In this document: positions 1 to 8,293 of the stretch, piece after piece
Layout of the letters: every line of letters begins with the position of its first letter
Numbering within the stretch: position 1 is the first letter of the stretch
Assembly: GCA_963782415.1 (NCBI GenBank)
Contig: CAWAJT010000004.1
Coordinates: forward strand, 620,001-684,000
Length of the DNA: 64,000 nucleotides
Origin: Bog-473 sp963782415
GTDB lineage: Bacteria; Actinomycetota; Acidimicrobiia; Acidimicrobiales; RAAP-2
Reading direction: 5' to 3'
The notes under the pieces: generated by a model
Seen by the model: the letters and a program-made list of their open reading frames with translations, nothing else
The model's database searches: none
Told to the model about the DNA's origin: nothing
Program-made: the position numbers and the translations under genes

Positions 1-6
1 GAATCA

Positions 7-1483
7 GTGAAGGTCAACCCCGAACAGCGGATGTTGATCGACGGCAAGCTCGTCGACGCCGACTCCGGCAAGACCTTCGACAATGTGAACCCGGCGACCG
101 AGGAAGTCATCGGTCAGGTCGCGGACGCGACATCGGCCGAAATGCAGCGGGCCATCGACGGTGCCCGCCGGGCCTTCGACGAGACCGACTGGTCGACGAA
201 CCATGCTTTGCGCAAGCAATGCCTCCAGCAACTGCACGCAGCGATGGAGGCGGAGAAGGAGGAGCTGCGCGAACAACTGATCCTCGAGGTCGGTTGCCCG
301 CGTATGACGACGCAGGGCCCGCAACTCGATGCGCCGATCTCGGATGCCCTGGCCTATCCAGCCCAGATGATCGACGAGTTCGAGTGGGAAAAGGTGCTCC
401 CCGATGCCACCAATATTCAAGGGTCGGTCGACTCGAGGCGGATCTGGCGCGAACCCGTGGGAGTGGTCGGCGCCATCGTGCCTTGGAACTTTCCCTACGA
501 GGTGACCTCGCACAAGCTCGGCCAGGCGCTGGCGACCGGCAATACGGTGGTTCTGAAGCCCGCCCCGGACACGCCGTGGAACGCCACGTTGCTCGGACGG
601 ATCATTGCCGAACAGACCGACATCCCACCGGGCGTGGTGAGCGTCGTGACGTCGTCGGACCACATGATCGGCGAGGAACTGACGCTCTCGCCCAAAGTCG
701 ACATGATCTCGTTCACGGGTTCCACTGCGGTGGGCCAGCGGATCATGGAGAAGGGCGCTGCCACCATGAAGCGCACGTTCCTCGAACTGGGCGGCAAGTC
801 GGCCACCATCGTGTTGGAGGACGCCGACCTCGGCTTCGCCACCCTGATGGGGATGGGTGCCTGCTTCCACGCCGGGCAGGGGTGTGCCATTCAGACCCGC
901 ATGCTGCTGCCGCGGGTCGCGCTACGAGGAAGGGGTCGAGATGCTGAAGGGACTTTTCGCCGCGGTGCCCTATGGCGACCCGCAGCGACCCGACGTGATC
1001 ATGGGACCGGTCATCTCGGCCAAGCAGCGTGAGCGCGTCCTCGGCCTGATTGAGAAGGGGAAGGCCGAGGGCGCAACGCTCGCGGTGGGCGGTGGCAGGC
1101 CTTCGGGCGACGAGTTCGCCAAGGGCTGGTGGGTCGAGCCAACCCTCTTCACTGATGTCGACAATGCGATGACCATCGCCCAACAGGAGATCTTCGGCCC
1201 AGTTCTGGTCGTCATCCCGTTCGAGGACGAGGACGACGCCGTCCGTATCGCCAACGACTCCAAGTACGGGCTCTCGGGCGGCGTGTTCTCCAGTTCGGTG
1301 GAGAAATCTCTGGCCGTGGCTCGGCGCGTCCGAACCGGCGGCCTCAGCATCAACGGCGGTGCTCCCTACGGGCCCGACTTGCCGTTCGGCGGTTACAAGC
1401 ACAGCGGCATCGGTCGCCAGAACGGGGTCGCCGGATTCGAGCAGTACCTGGAGGTCAAGTCGCTGGCGTGGCCTGCCGCCTGA
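7..1483 (+). pseudogene. NAD(P)-dependent aldehyde dehydrogenase, frame broken by one extra base
   Basis: The product would oxidise an aldehyde to the acid with NAD(P). The fold and active site are clear in the first part: the FLELGGKS motif with general-base Glu near residue 260 and the GQGC motif with nucleophile Cys near residue 293, preceded by PWNFP and FTGS. The frame from GTG 7 runs through TRMLLPR and then leaves the family. The continuation, beginning SRYEEGVEM and ending in the usual GGYKHSGIGR tail, is in the next frame up to 1483. Removing one G from the GGG at 914-916 restores a normal ~490-residue enzyme. The gene ends 32 bases before the P450 start, so the two are probably co-transcribed and the enzyme may oxidise an aldehyde made by the P450. 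I cannot tell a sequencing insertion from a real mutation. Confidence 0.85.
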
Positions 1484-1515
1484 GCCCGAGACCCGAGCAA
1501 GAGATAGAAATCGCC

Positions 1516-2721
1516 GTGACGGTCACCAGCAACCAGAGCCAGGGCATCTACTACGACCCCTACGACTTCGACATCGACGCCGATCCTTATCCGCTGTGGA
1601 AGAGAATCCGCGACGAGGCGCCGCTCTACTGGAACGAGAAGTATGAGTTCTTCGCCCTCAGCCGCTGGGACGATGTCGACGCTGCCATGCTCGACTGGCA
1701 GACCTACATTTCGGGCCGCGGGTCGGTGCTCGAAATCATCAAGGCCGGCATGGAGATTCCCCCGGGCTCCATCCTGTTCGAGGATCCTCCCGCACACGAC
1801 ATGCATCGCTCGCTCCTCTCCCGAGTCTTCACCCCGAAGAAGATGCACACGCTCGAACCGGAGGTCCGCGCCTTCTGCGCTCAGGTACTCGACCCCCTCG
1901 TTGGTTCGGGTCGATTCGATTTTATCGAAGACCTGGGCAAATTCATGCCGATGCGGGTGATCGGCATGCTGCTCGGCATCCCTGAGCAGGACCAGGTGGC
2001 GATCCGGGACAGGCTCGATGAGAGCCTCCGACTCGAAGAGGGCGAGGCCCCCCGAACCGACTACGACCCCAACGCGCAGTCCGACGTCTTCTCGGAGTAC
2101 ATCACCTGGCGGGCCGAGCACCCCTCCGACGACCTGATGACCGAGTTGCTCAATGCCGAGTTCGAGGATGATACCGGGACGATCAGGACACTCACCCATC
2201 AGGAGGTCCTGAATTACGTGGGTCTGCTGGCAGGGGCCGGGAACGAAACGACGACCCGGCTGATCGGCTTCACCGGTGAAGTGCTCGGCCGCCACCCTGA
2301 CCAGCGCGCCGAGTTGGTGGCAGATCGCACGCTCATCCCCAACGCGATTGAGGAGTTGTTGCGCTACGAGTCCCCCTCGCCCGTGCAGTCGCGCTATGTG
2401 ACTCGTGACGTCGACATCCACGGAATGACGGTGCCCGAAGGCAGCGTGATGGTGATGCTGAACGGCTCGGCCAATCGCGACGACCGCCATTTCCCCGACG
2501 GTGACAGCTTCGACATCCATCGCACCATCGGCCGCCACCAGGCTTTCGGCTACGGCATCCATCTCTGCCTCGGCGCCGCGCTGGCACGCCTCGAGGGTCG
2601 GGTGGCTCTCGACGAGGTCCTGACGCGGTTCCCGCAATGGGAGGTCGATTACGACGCGGCGCACCGCGCCCGGACGTCGACGGTGCGGGGCTGGGAGACG
2701 TTGCCGGTGCGCACGGCGTGA
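1516..2721 (+). CDS. Cytochrome P450
   Basis: A soluble bacterial class I P450 monooxygenase of about 401 residues that needs a ferredoxin; a 3Fe-4S ferredoxin is encoded at 30213. The oxygen-binding I-helix motif AGAGNETTTR, the EELLR (ExxR) motif of the K helix and the haem loop FGYGIHLCLG with thiolate ligand Cys near residue 351 are all intact. I chose GTG 1516 because the mature-looking N-terminus (TVTSNQSQGIYYDPYDFDID) starts there; an upstream in-frame ATG at 1468 would overlap the preceding gene by 16 bases. The substrate is unknown. Its place between an aldehyde dehydrogenase and an amidohydrolase, followed by acyl-CoA dehydrogenases, suggests the first hydroxylation of an aliphatic or terpenoid-like substrate. 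Confidence 0.93.
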   Translation: MTVTSNQSQGIYYDPYDFDIDADPYPLWKRIRDEAPLYWNEKYEFFALSRWDDVDAAMLDWQTYISGRGSVLEIIKAGMEIPPGSILFEDPPAHDMHRSLLSRVFTPKKMHTLEPEVRAFCAQVLDPLVGSGRFDFIEDLGKFMPMRVIGMLLGIPEQDQVAIRDRLDESLRLEEGEAPRTDYDPNAQSDVFSEYITWRAEHPSDDLMTELLNAEFEDDTGTIRTLTHQEVLNYVGLLAGAGNETTTRLIGFTGEVLGRHPDQRAELVADRTLIPNAIEELLRYESPSPVQSRYVTRDVDIHGMTVPEGSVMVMLNGSANRDDRHFPDGDSFDIHRTIGRHQAFGYGIHLCLGAALARLEGRVALDEVLTRFPQWEVDYDAAHRARTSTVRGWETLPVRTA

Positions 2722-2746
2722 CGATCACGCAGGAGAGGAGCAGACC

Positions 2747-3976
2747 ATGAATCTCGACGACATGATCCTGGTCAGCATCGACGACCACATGATTGAGCCG
2801 CCCACGATGTTCGAGAACCACGTGCCCCAGAAGTGGCTCGACGATGCTCCGAAGGTCGTCCACGAGGACGGCATCGACCGCTGGGAATTCCAGGGAGAGA
2901 AGACGAGCACCTCGTTCGGCATGGCCGCCACGGTCGGTTGGCCGTCGGAGGAGTGGGGCTTCAATCCCGGCACCTACACAGAGCTGCGGCCGGGGTGTTT
3001 CGACGTCCATGAACGCGTGCGCGACATGAACGCCAATGGCGTGCTCGGTTCCATGTGCTTCCCCACCATGGCCGGCTGGAACGCGCGTACCTTCGCCGAG
3101 TCACGAGACAAGGAAATTGCGCTCGTCATGCTGCAGGCCTATAACGACTGGGCCATCGACGAATGGTGTGGCGCGTACCCCGGTCGGTTCATACCGCTCG
3201 GCATCGTGCCGATGTGGGACGTCGACGCGGCTATTGCCGAAGTCCGTCGTATCGCCAAGAAAGGTTGCCGGTCGATCAGCTTCCTCGAGACGCCGCACGT
3301 GCAGGGCTTCCCGAGTTTCCTCTCGGGGTACTGGGATCCGATGCTCAAGGCGCTGAGTGAGGAGAACATGGTGCTTTCCTTGCACATCGGTGCCGGGTTC
3401 GCCGTGATCCAGCGAGCCGAGGAGGCACCGGTCGACCATCTCATGGTTCTGGCCTGCCAGATCAGCGCTATCACCGCCCAGGATCTGCTCTTCGGACCGA
3501 CCCTGCGACGTTTTCCCGACCTGAAGGTGGCGCTCTCCGAGGGTGGAATTGGGTGGATCCCCTTTTACTTCGACCGTATCGATCGCCACTACGCGAACCA
3601 GGAGTGGCTGCACAGCGACTTCGGTGGGAAGCTGCCCTCAGAGGTGTTCCGCGATCACATCCTGGCCTGTTTCATCACCGATCCGTCCGGGCTGCTGCTG
3701 CGAGACCGGATCGGCATTGACAACATCGCCTGGGAGTGCGATTACCCGCACACCGACACCACCTGGCCCGAATCGCCGGAGTTCGCCTGGAAGGAATTCC
3801 AGGACGCCGGATGTCGCGACGACGAGATTCACAAGATCACCTGGGAAAATGCTTGTCGCTTTTACGGCTGGGACCCCTTTGCGCACACGACCAAGGAGCA
3901 GGCGACGGTGGCTGCCCTGCCGCGGCGTCGCACGCGATGTCGACGTCACCCGCATGTCCCGTCACGAGTGGCGTAA
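2747..3976 (+). CDS. Amidohydrolase-family (amidohydro_2) TIM-barrel protein, C-terminal frameshift
   Basis: Member of the metal-dependent amidohydrolase_2 family, which includes ACMSD-like and resorcylate-type decarboxylases as well as hydrolases. The N-terminal metal-binding strand is MILVSIDDHMIEPP, followed by an internal SLHIGAG segment and the late WECDYPHTDTTWPES segment that carries the catalytic Asp. A strong ribosome site (aggagaggag, 2731-2740) sits 6 bases before ATG 2747. The last ~20 residues (PRRRTRCRRHPHVPSRVA) look wrong. Skipping one C in the CTGCCG at 3920-3921 gives a natural tail rich in charged residues (DVDVTRMSRHEWRKRNEAAG) ending at 4019, so the true gene probably ends there. 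This is one of five relatives in the window (10167, 12992, 46309 and the fragment at 25591). The substrate is unknown. Confidence 0.85.
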   Translation: MNLDDMILVSIDDHMIEPPTMFENHVPQKWLDDAPKVVHEDGIDRWEFQGEKTSTSFGMAATVGWPSEEWGFNPGTYTELRPGCFDVHERVRDMNANGVLGSMCFPTMAGWNARTFAESRDKEIALVMLQAYNDWAIDEWCGAYPGRFIPLGIVPMWDVDAAIAEVRRIAKKGCRSISFLETPHVQGFPSFLSGYWDPMLKALSEENMVLSLHIGAGFAVIQRAEEAPVDHLMVLACQISAITAQDLLFGPTLRRFPDLKVALSEGGIGWIPFYFDRIDRHYANQEWLHSDFGGKLPSEVFRDHILACFITDPSGLLLRDRIGIDNIAWECDYPHTDTTWPESPEFAWKEFQDAGCRDDEIHKITWENACRFYGWDPFAHTTKEQATVAALPRRRTRCRRHPHVPSRVA

Positions 3977-4122
3977 GCGCAACGAGGCCGCCGGCGTCGG
4001 GATTGTGAGCGCCGTCTAACCTCGCCAGATCCGTCAACCGATACCGCAAAGTGACGACGTAACAGGTGCGACGCGCCTGAAAGGATTGAAGAGACGCACG
4101 TGAACACACACGAGGGAGCCCA

Positions 4123-5256
4123 ATGCTCCTGCATCTGACCGAGGACCAGGAGTTCTTCCGCGAGACGACGGATCGTTTCCTGAACGAGCTCGCACCGCCC
4201 GATGCAGTCCGGGCGTTGCGCCACGACGAGACTGGCTTCGACCGCGCCTATTGGCGCCGCGGCGCCGAGCTGGGATGGACGTCGCTCTTGGTCAGCGAAG
4301 AGCACGGTGGCGGCACCATCAGCGGCGCCGGACTGATCGACCTGAGCCTGGTGGCCTATGCCTTCGGGCGGCACGCGGCCCCTGGGCCGCTCGCGGGGAC
4401 CAACGTCGTCGCCTCCGCGCTCAGCGCGTGTGGCGCGGGGTCCGACGTCCTGGCATCTTTGCTCTCGGGCGAGGGAATCGCCAGCTGGTGCGCCCCGGTT
4501 TCCGGGCCAGACGGGTGGCGCGCCACAGTCGACGTGACGACCGAGGGTGACGAAGTGGTCCTGCAAGGTGCCACACGTTCGGTCGAGGCTGCAGCTGTGG
4601 CGGACCACCTGCTCGTGACCTGTGATGCTGGCGGCGGCACGACCACGCAGGTCCTGGTACCCACGACAGCGAGCGGCTTACGTATGGTGCCGATGCAGAC
4701 GATCGACCTGACTCGCCGCTTCTCCACCGTCACCTTCGACGACGTCCGCGTGCCCGTCGACGCAGTGGTCGGAACGGCGGGGGAGGCGGCGGCAGACGTC
4801 GATCGTCAATTCCTGGTTTTCCTCTCCATGCTCAATGCCGAGTCGGTCGGAGCCATGCAGACGGGATTCGACATGACGGTGGAGTGGGCCTTCGATCGCT
4901 ACTCCTTCGGGCGTCCGCTGGCCTCGTACCAGGCGTTGAAGCACCGGTTCGCTGACATGATGAGCTGGCTCCAGGCATCGCACGCCATCAGCGCGGCCGC
5001 CACCGCCGCTGTTCAGAAAGAAACGGACGATGCGCCCGAGATGGCGAGCGCGGCCAAGGCCTATATCGGACAGTACGGCGCCGAGCTTTTGCACGACTGC
5101 GTGCAGATGCATGGAGGCATCGGGGTGACGTTCGAGCATGACCTGCATCTGTACCTCCGCCGCCTCATCGTCGACAGCGCACTGGCCGGGACGCCGGCGG
5201 ACCACCGTCAACGGATCGCCGCCATGGTGACGGAACGAGAAGGGTTGGCGGCGTGA
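4123..5256 (+). CDS. Acyl-CoA dehydrogenase family protein (short subunit)
   Basis: FAD-dependent acyl-CoA dehydrogenase of 377 residues, expected to introduce an alpha,beta double bond into a CoA thioester. The N-terminal helical domain starts LTEDQEFFRETTDRFLNE, and the C-terminal domain holds FGRPLASYQALKHRFADM and the QMHGGIGVTFEHDLHLYLRR block typical of the family. It is preceded by GAGGGA 9 bases before ATG 4123 and overlaps the next dehydrogenase by the 4-base GTGA. Two unequal overlapping acyl-CoA dehydrogenase genes are typical of the heteromeric FadE pairs of actinobacterial steroid and terpenoid side-chain degradation. That supports a bulky substrate, but it is inference from gene layout. 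Confidence 0.9.
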   Translation: MLLHLTEDQEFFRETTDRFLNELAPPDAVRALRHDETGFDRAYWRRGAELGWTSLLVSEEHGGGTISGAGLIDLSLVAYAFGRHAAPGPLAGTNVVASALSACGAGSDVLASLLSGEGIASWCAPVSGPDGWRATVDVTTEGDEVVLQGATRSVEAAAVADHLLVTCDAGGGTTTQVLVPTTASGLRMVPMQTIDLTRRFSTVTFDDVRVPVDAVVGTAGEAAADVDRQFLVFLSMLNAESVGAMQTGFDMTVEWAFDRYSFGRPLASYQALKHRFADMMSWLQASHAISAAATAAVQKETDDAPEMASAAKAYIGQYGAELLHDCVQMHGGIGVTFEHDLHLYLRRLIVDSALAGTPADHRQRIAAMVTEREGLAA

Positions 5257-6554
5257 GCGTGCTACGAGTGGAGCAGGCGGACGGGGCAGACGACATGGAA
5301 GACCTCGAGAGCTTTCGCCACCGGGCCCGGGCCTTCATCCGGTCCAATCTCCGGCAGGTCTCGCCCGAGGAGCTGCGACTCGGTTGGAATGGGCTCAGCG
5401 AGGAGATGGAGCTCGCCGCCGTGGCTCGCGACCGGGAGTTGCAGCGGATGCTCTACGACGCGGGACTGGCGGGGATCTGCTTCCCCCGGGCCTACGGCGG
5501 ACAGGGCCTCACGCCGGAGCACCAGAACGTTCTCAACGAGGAGCTGGTCGGCTACGAGTATCCCCTGCGCATGCAGGTGCCGAATCTCTCGCCCTGCGCC
5601 ACGGTCATCCTCGAGTACGGGACGGAAGAGCAGAAGCTGCGCCACCTGCCTGCCATATTGAAGGGCGAGGCACTTTGGATGCAGTTCCTCTCGGAGCCCA
5701 GTGGCGGTTCCGACGCCGCGGGTGCGCTCACGACCGCCGTGCGCGACGGCGACCAGTGGGTGTTGAACGGATCCAAGGTGTGGACCACTGGAGCCTGGTG
5801 GTCGGACTGGGGACTCTGCCTGGCCCGGACCAACTGGGATGTTCCTAAACACCGCGGGCTCACGGTGTTCATGCTGCCCATCCACCAGCCGAACATAGAG
5901 GTGCACCGGATCGAGATGCTGAACGGCTCGCGTGAGTTCTGTCAGGAGTTCATGACCGACGTCATCGTCCCTGACACAGAGCGCATCGGTGACGTCGACG
6001 ACGGCTGGACCGTGGTGACGCGCTGGATGTTCCACGAACGCATGTTGTACAACTCGCCGTATGTCACCGAGCCCATCGGCCTCACACATGGGCACATGGA
6101 TGCGGGGGTCGTCCACGCCATTGCCGCGCAGAATGGCCGATTGAAAGATTCGTCGGTGCGCGACCGGGTGGGCGAGGCCAGGATGCTCGAGCTGGTGACC
6201 AAGGAGATGTCGACTTACGTCAGTGACAGCATCGTCGCCGGACGGCTGAACGATCAGGCGGCTGCCCTCGTGCGTCTCTTCAAGGGCATCGCCCAGAACC
6301 GGATCGTGACACTGGCGTTCGAAGCGGCTGGCCCGGAGGGGGCTGCCTGGACCGACGAGTCGGCGGCGTCTCAGGCGGCGATGAACTTCTTAATGCGCCA
6401 AGGCGGAACGATCGGTGGTGGCACGACAGAGATGGCACGCAACGTGATCAGTGAGCGAGTCCTCGCCATGCCGCGGGAACGCCGGCTCGACAAGGACGTA
6501 CCCTTCCGCGATGTGCCCCGTGGCCGCGCCGACGGCACCGCGTCGAGTCCGTAA
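5253..6554 (+). CDS. Acyl-CoA dehydrogenase family protein (long subunit)
   Basis: Second acyl-CoA dehydrogenase, 433 residues, starting at GTG 5253 inside the stop of the first. Visible family blocks are MQFLSEPSGGSDAAGA (flavin and substrate loop), WVLNGSKVWTTGAW, and the C-terminal GGTIGGGTTEMARNVISERVL with the usual TTE-R ending. The N-terminal part (MEDLESFRHRARAFIRSNL) is the helical domain. Together with the overlapping 4123 gene it probably forms an alpha2beta2 enzyme acting on one CoA ester. The next gene (alpha/beta hydrolase) starts 63 bases downstream with its own ribosome site. Confidence 0.91.
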   Translation: MSVLRVEQADGADDMEDLESFRHRARAFIRSNLRQVSPEELRLGWNGLSEEMELAAVARDRELQRMLYDAGLAGICFPRAYGGQGLTPEHQNVLNEELVGYEYPLRMQVPNLSPCATVILEYGTEEQKLRHLPAILKGEALWMQFLSEPSGGSDAAGALTTAVRDGDQWVLNGSKVWTTGAWWSDWGLCLARTNWDVPKHRGLTVFMLPIHQPNIEVHRIEMLNGSREFCQEFMTDVIVPDTERIGDVDDGWTVVTRWMFHERMLYNSPYVTEPIGLTHGHMDAGVVHAIAAQNGRLKDSSVRDRVGEARMLELVTKEMSTYVSDSIVAGRLNDQAAALVRLFKGIAQNRIVTLAFEAAGPEGAAWTDESAASQAAMNFLMRQGGTIGGGTTEMARNVISERVLAMPRERRLDKDVPFRDVPRGRADGTASSP

Positions 6555-6617
6555 GCCTTTTCCCACCGCCAAACCGGGGCGCTCGCGCACCTGACGTCAA
6601 GTTCGGAGGAGTCATCA

Positions 6618-7472
6618 GTGGCCACCGCAAAGATCAACGGTCTGTCGCTCGCCTACGAAACCATCGGTGAAGGCCGCCCCTGGGCCATCACGCCCGGTGG
6701 GCGCTTCACGAAGGAATCGCCAGGCGTGCGCGAGCTCGCCCAAGCGCTGGCAGAGCATGGAAACAAAGTCCTCATTTGGGACAGGCCCAATTGTGGCGCC
6801 TCGGACGTCTGCTTCGAAGGTTCGTCGGAATCGGCGATGCAGGCGGAGGCGCTCGCCGGGCTGTTGGCACACCTCGACATGAACCACGCCGTCATCGCTG
6901 GCGGCTCCGGCGGCGCCCGGGTTTCGCTCCTCACGGCGGCGCGCCATCCCGAGTCGGCGGCCGGCCTGGCGATCTGGTGGATCAGCGGAGGCGTCTACGG
7001 TCTGCTCTCACTGGCGACGCACTACTGCGGCGGGTCCGTCGGCGCGGCATGGAGCCACGGGATGGAGGCGGTGGCCGATCTGCCCGAATGGGCGGAGGTT
7101 CAGGAGTTGAATCCTTCGAATCGTGAGCGGTTCTTGAACCAGGATCGAGCGACGTTCATCTCCACCATGGAGACCTGGATGCTGGCCTATTGCCCTCGCG
7201 ACGGTGAGCACGTGCCGGGTCTGCCCGATGCCGATGCCCGTGCCCTTGAGATCCCTGCCCTCGTCTTTCGCAGCGGGGAGAGCGACGCCCACCACACGCG
7301 CGCAACATCAGAGGCTCTTGCGGCGTTGTTGCCCCAGGGGCGACTGGTCGAGCCGCCCTGGGGCGACCGGGAGTGGATCGATCGGCAGGGCGCCAGGGAG
7401 GAAGGGCTCTTCGCCCATTGGCCACGGCTGGCGCCGCAGCTCATGGAGTGGCAGGCCGACGTACTGGGCTGA
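6618..7472 (+). CDS. Alpha/beta-hydrolase fold protein
   Basis: A 284-residue alpha/beta hydrolase of the non-haloperoxidase/ester hydrolase type. The nucleophile elbow is AGGSGGARVS (central Ser), the oxyanion region is ITPGGRFTKES, and the late part carries PALVFRSGESDAHH (Asp region) and a C-terminal acidic/His stretch. It starts at GTG 6618 behind GGAGGAG at 6606-6612. Its position after the P450 and the acyl-CoA dehydrogenases suggests hydrolysis of an ester, lactone or CoA ester in the same route; the true substrate is unknown. The stop is convergent with the TetR gene ending at 7526. A weak resemblance to the shared operator lies at 6592-6605, but the spacing is off by one base. Confidence 0.87.
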   Translation: MATAKINGLSLAYETIGEGRPWAITPGGRFTKESPGVRELAQALAEHGNKVLIWDRPNCGASDVCFEGSSESAMQAEALAGLLAHLDMNHAVIAGGSGGARVSLLTAARHPESAAGLAIWWISGGVYGLLSLATHYCGGSVGAAWSHGMEAVADLPEWAEVQELNPSNRERFLNQDRATFISTMETWMLAYCPRDGEHVPGLPDADARALEIPALVFRSGESDAHHTRATSEALAALLPQGRLVEPPWGDREWIDRQGAREEGLFAHWPRLAPQLMEWQADVLG

Positions 7473-7525
7473 CAACTGCCGCAGGCAGCACGTCGTCGGG
7501 AGTGCCGGGCGCGGCGGATGGGCGG

Positions 7526-8263
7526 TCAGGAAGCTCGAGTCGTCGAGGTAGAGGCCTCCGGCAAACCAAGGGCATTGACGAACAAGCGTGTGAGCTGCTC
7601 CACCCCTTCGTCGAAATCGCAGTCGAGCAGGCCTTGGACGAACCACATCTCAGGGAAGCGGTAGGTCATGGCGCCCAACCCTGCAGCTGCAATGACAGGA
7701 TCGAGTTGCGGGTCGGCCAGGCCGTGACGCTGGAGCCGGCGGATGGAGTCGGCGATCTGCGTGGATGACACGTGATGTCGCTCGTTGCGCGATGTGCGGA
7801 GGTCGTCGTCGAAGCGCGATACCTGCTCAATGACGCCCATGATGCGCGCCTCGTCTCGGTAGGCCTCGAGGTTGCGCCGGATGCCCTCGTGGATGCGCTC
7901 GAAGGGGGGCGCCGTCGACGATGAGTCGAGGATGACGCTATAGAGCGGCTCGCGCAGTCGCTCTTCCACTCCCGCCGCCACCTCGCGGAAGACTTCCTCT
8001 TTCGACTCGAAGTAGTGATAGAAGGATCCGTGCGACAGGCCGGCATGCTCGGCGATGTCGGAGATCCGTGCGTCAAGGAATCCGTCGCGCTCGAACACCT
8101 CCTTGGCCGCCGCAATGAGTCGCGCTCGGGTCTCAATTCCTTTTCGAGAGCGTGGTCCACTCGGCTTGTCGCCGGTGAGCGGTGGAGTCGTCGACACGAC
8201 CTTCTCCTTCCGTGCGGGCTCCTGTGACGGCGGCATCAATGTACCGTCCATTCCGAACGCCAT
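7526..8263 (-). CDS. TetR/AcrR-family transcriptional regulator
   Basis: A 245-residue TetR regulator. The DNA-binding domain is at residues ~43-90, with the recognition helix in AGLSHGSFYHYFESKEEVF, preceded by RARLIAAAKEVFERDGF. A ~35-residue charged N-terminal extension precedes it, and the true start may be a downstream GTG (VVSTTPPLTG). The remainder is a helical ligand domain. The gene lies 30 bases behind the DUF35-thiolase gene on the same strand, so it is probably co-transcribed under the operator copy at 9963 and may act on it. It is one of three candidate regulators for the shared 14-bp motif in this window. Confidence 0.9.
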   Translation of the reverse strand: MAFGMDGTLMPPSQEPARKEKVVSTTPPLTGDKPSGPRSRKGIETRARLIAAAKEVFERDGFLDARISDIAEHAGLSHGSFYHYFESKEEVFREVAAGVEERLREPLYSVILDSSSTAPPFERIHEGIRRNLEAYRDEARIMGVIEQVSRFDDDLRTSRNERHHVSSTQIADSIRRLQRHGLADPQLDPVIAAAGLGAMTYRFPEMWFVQGLLDCDFDEGVEQLTRLFVNALGLPEASTSTTRAS

Positions 8264-8293
8264 TGGGGGACGCGCGCTGCGGCCGTCATGGTG

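Noticed and set aside
1393..2664. Long antisense open frame opposite the P450
   Set aside because: It is a codon-bias shadow of a high-GC gene; no motif, start signal or neighbour supports it. The same holds for many other long antisense frames in the window.
6592..6605. Eighth copy of the 14-bp operator (TGACGTCAAGTTCG)
   Set aside because: It matches only the first half; the second half needs a one-base shift. A similar partial match near 4052 was also left out.
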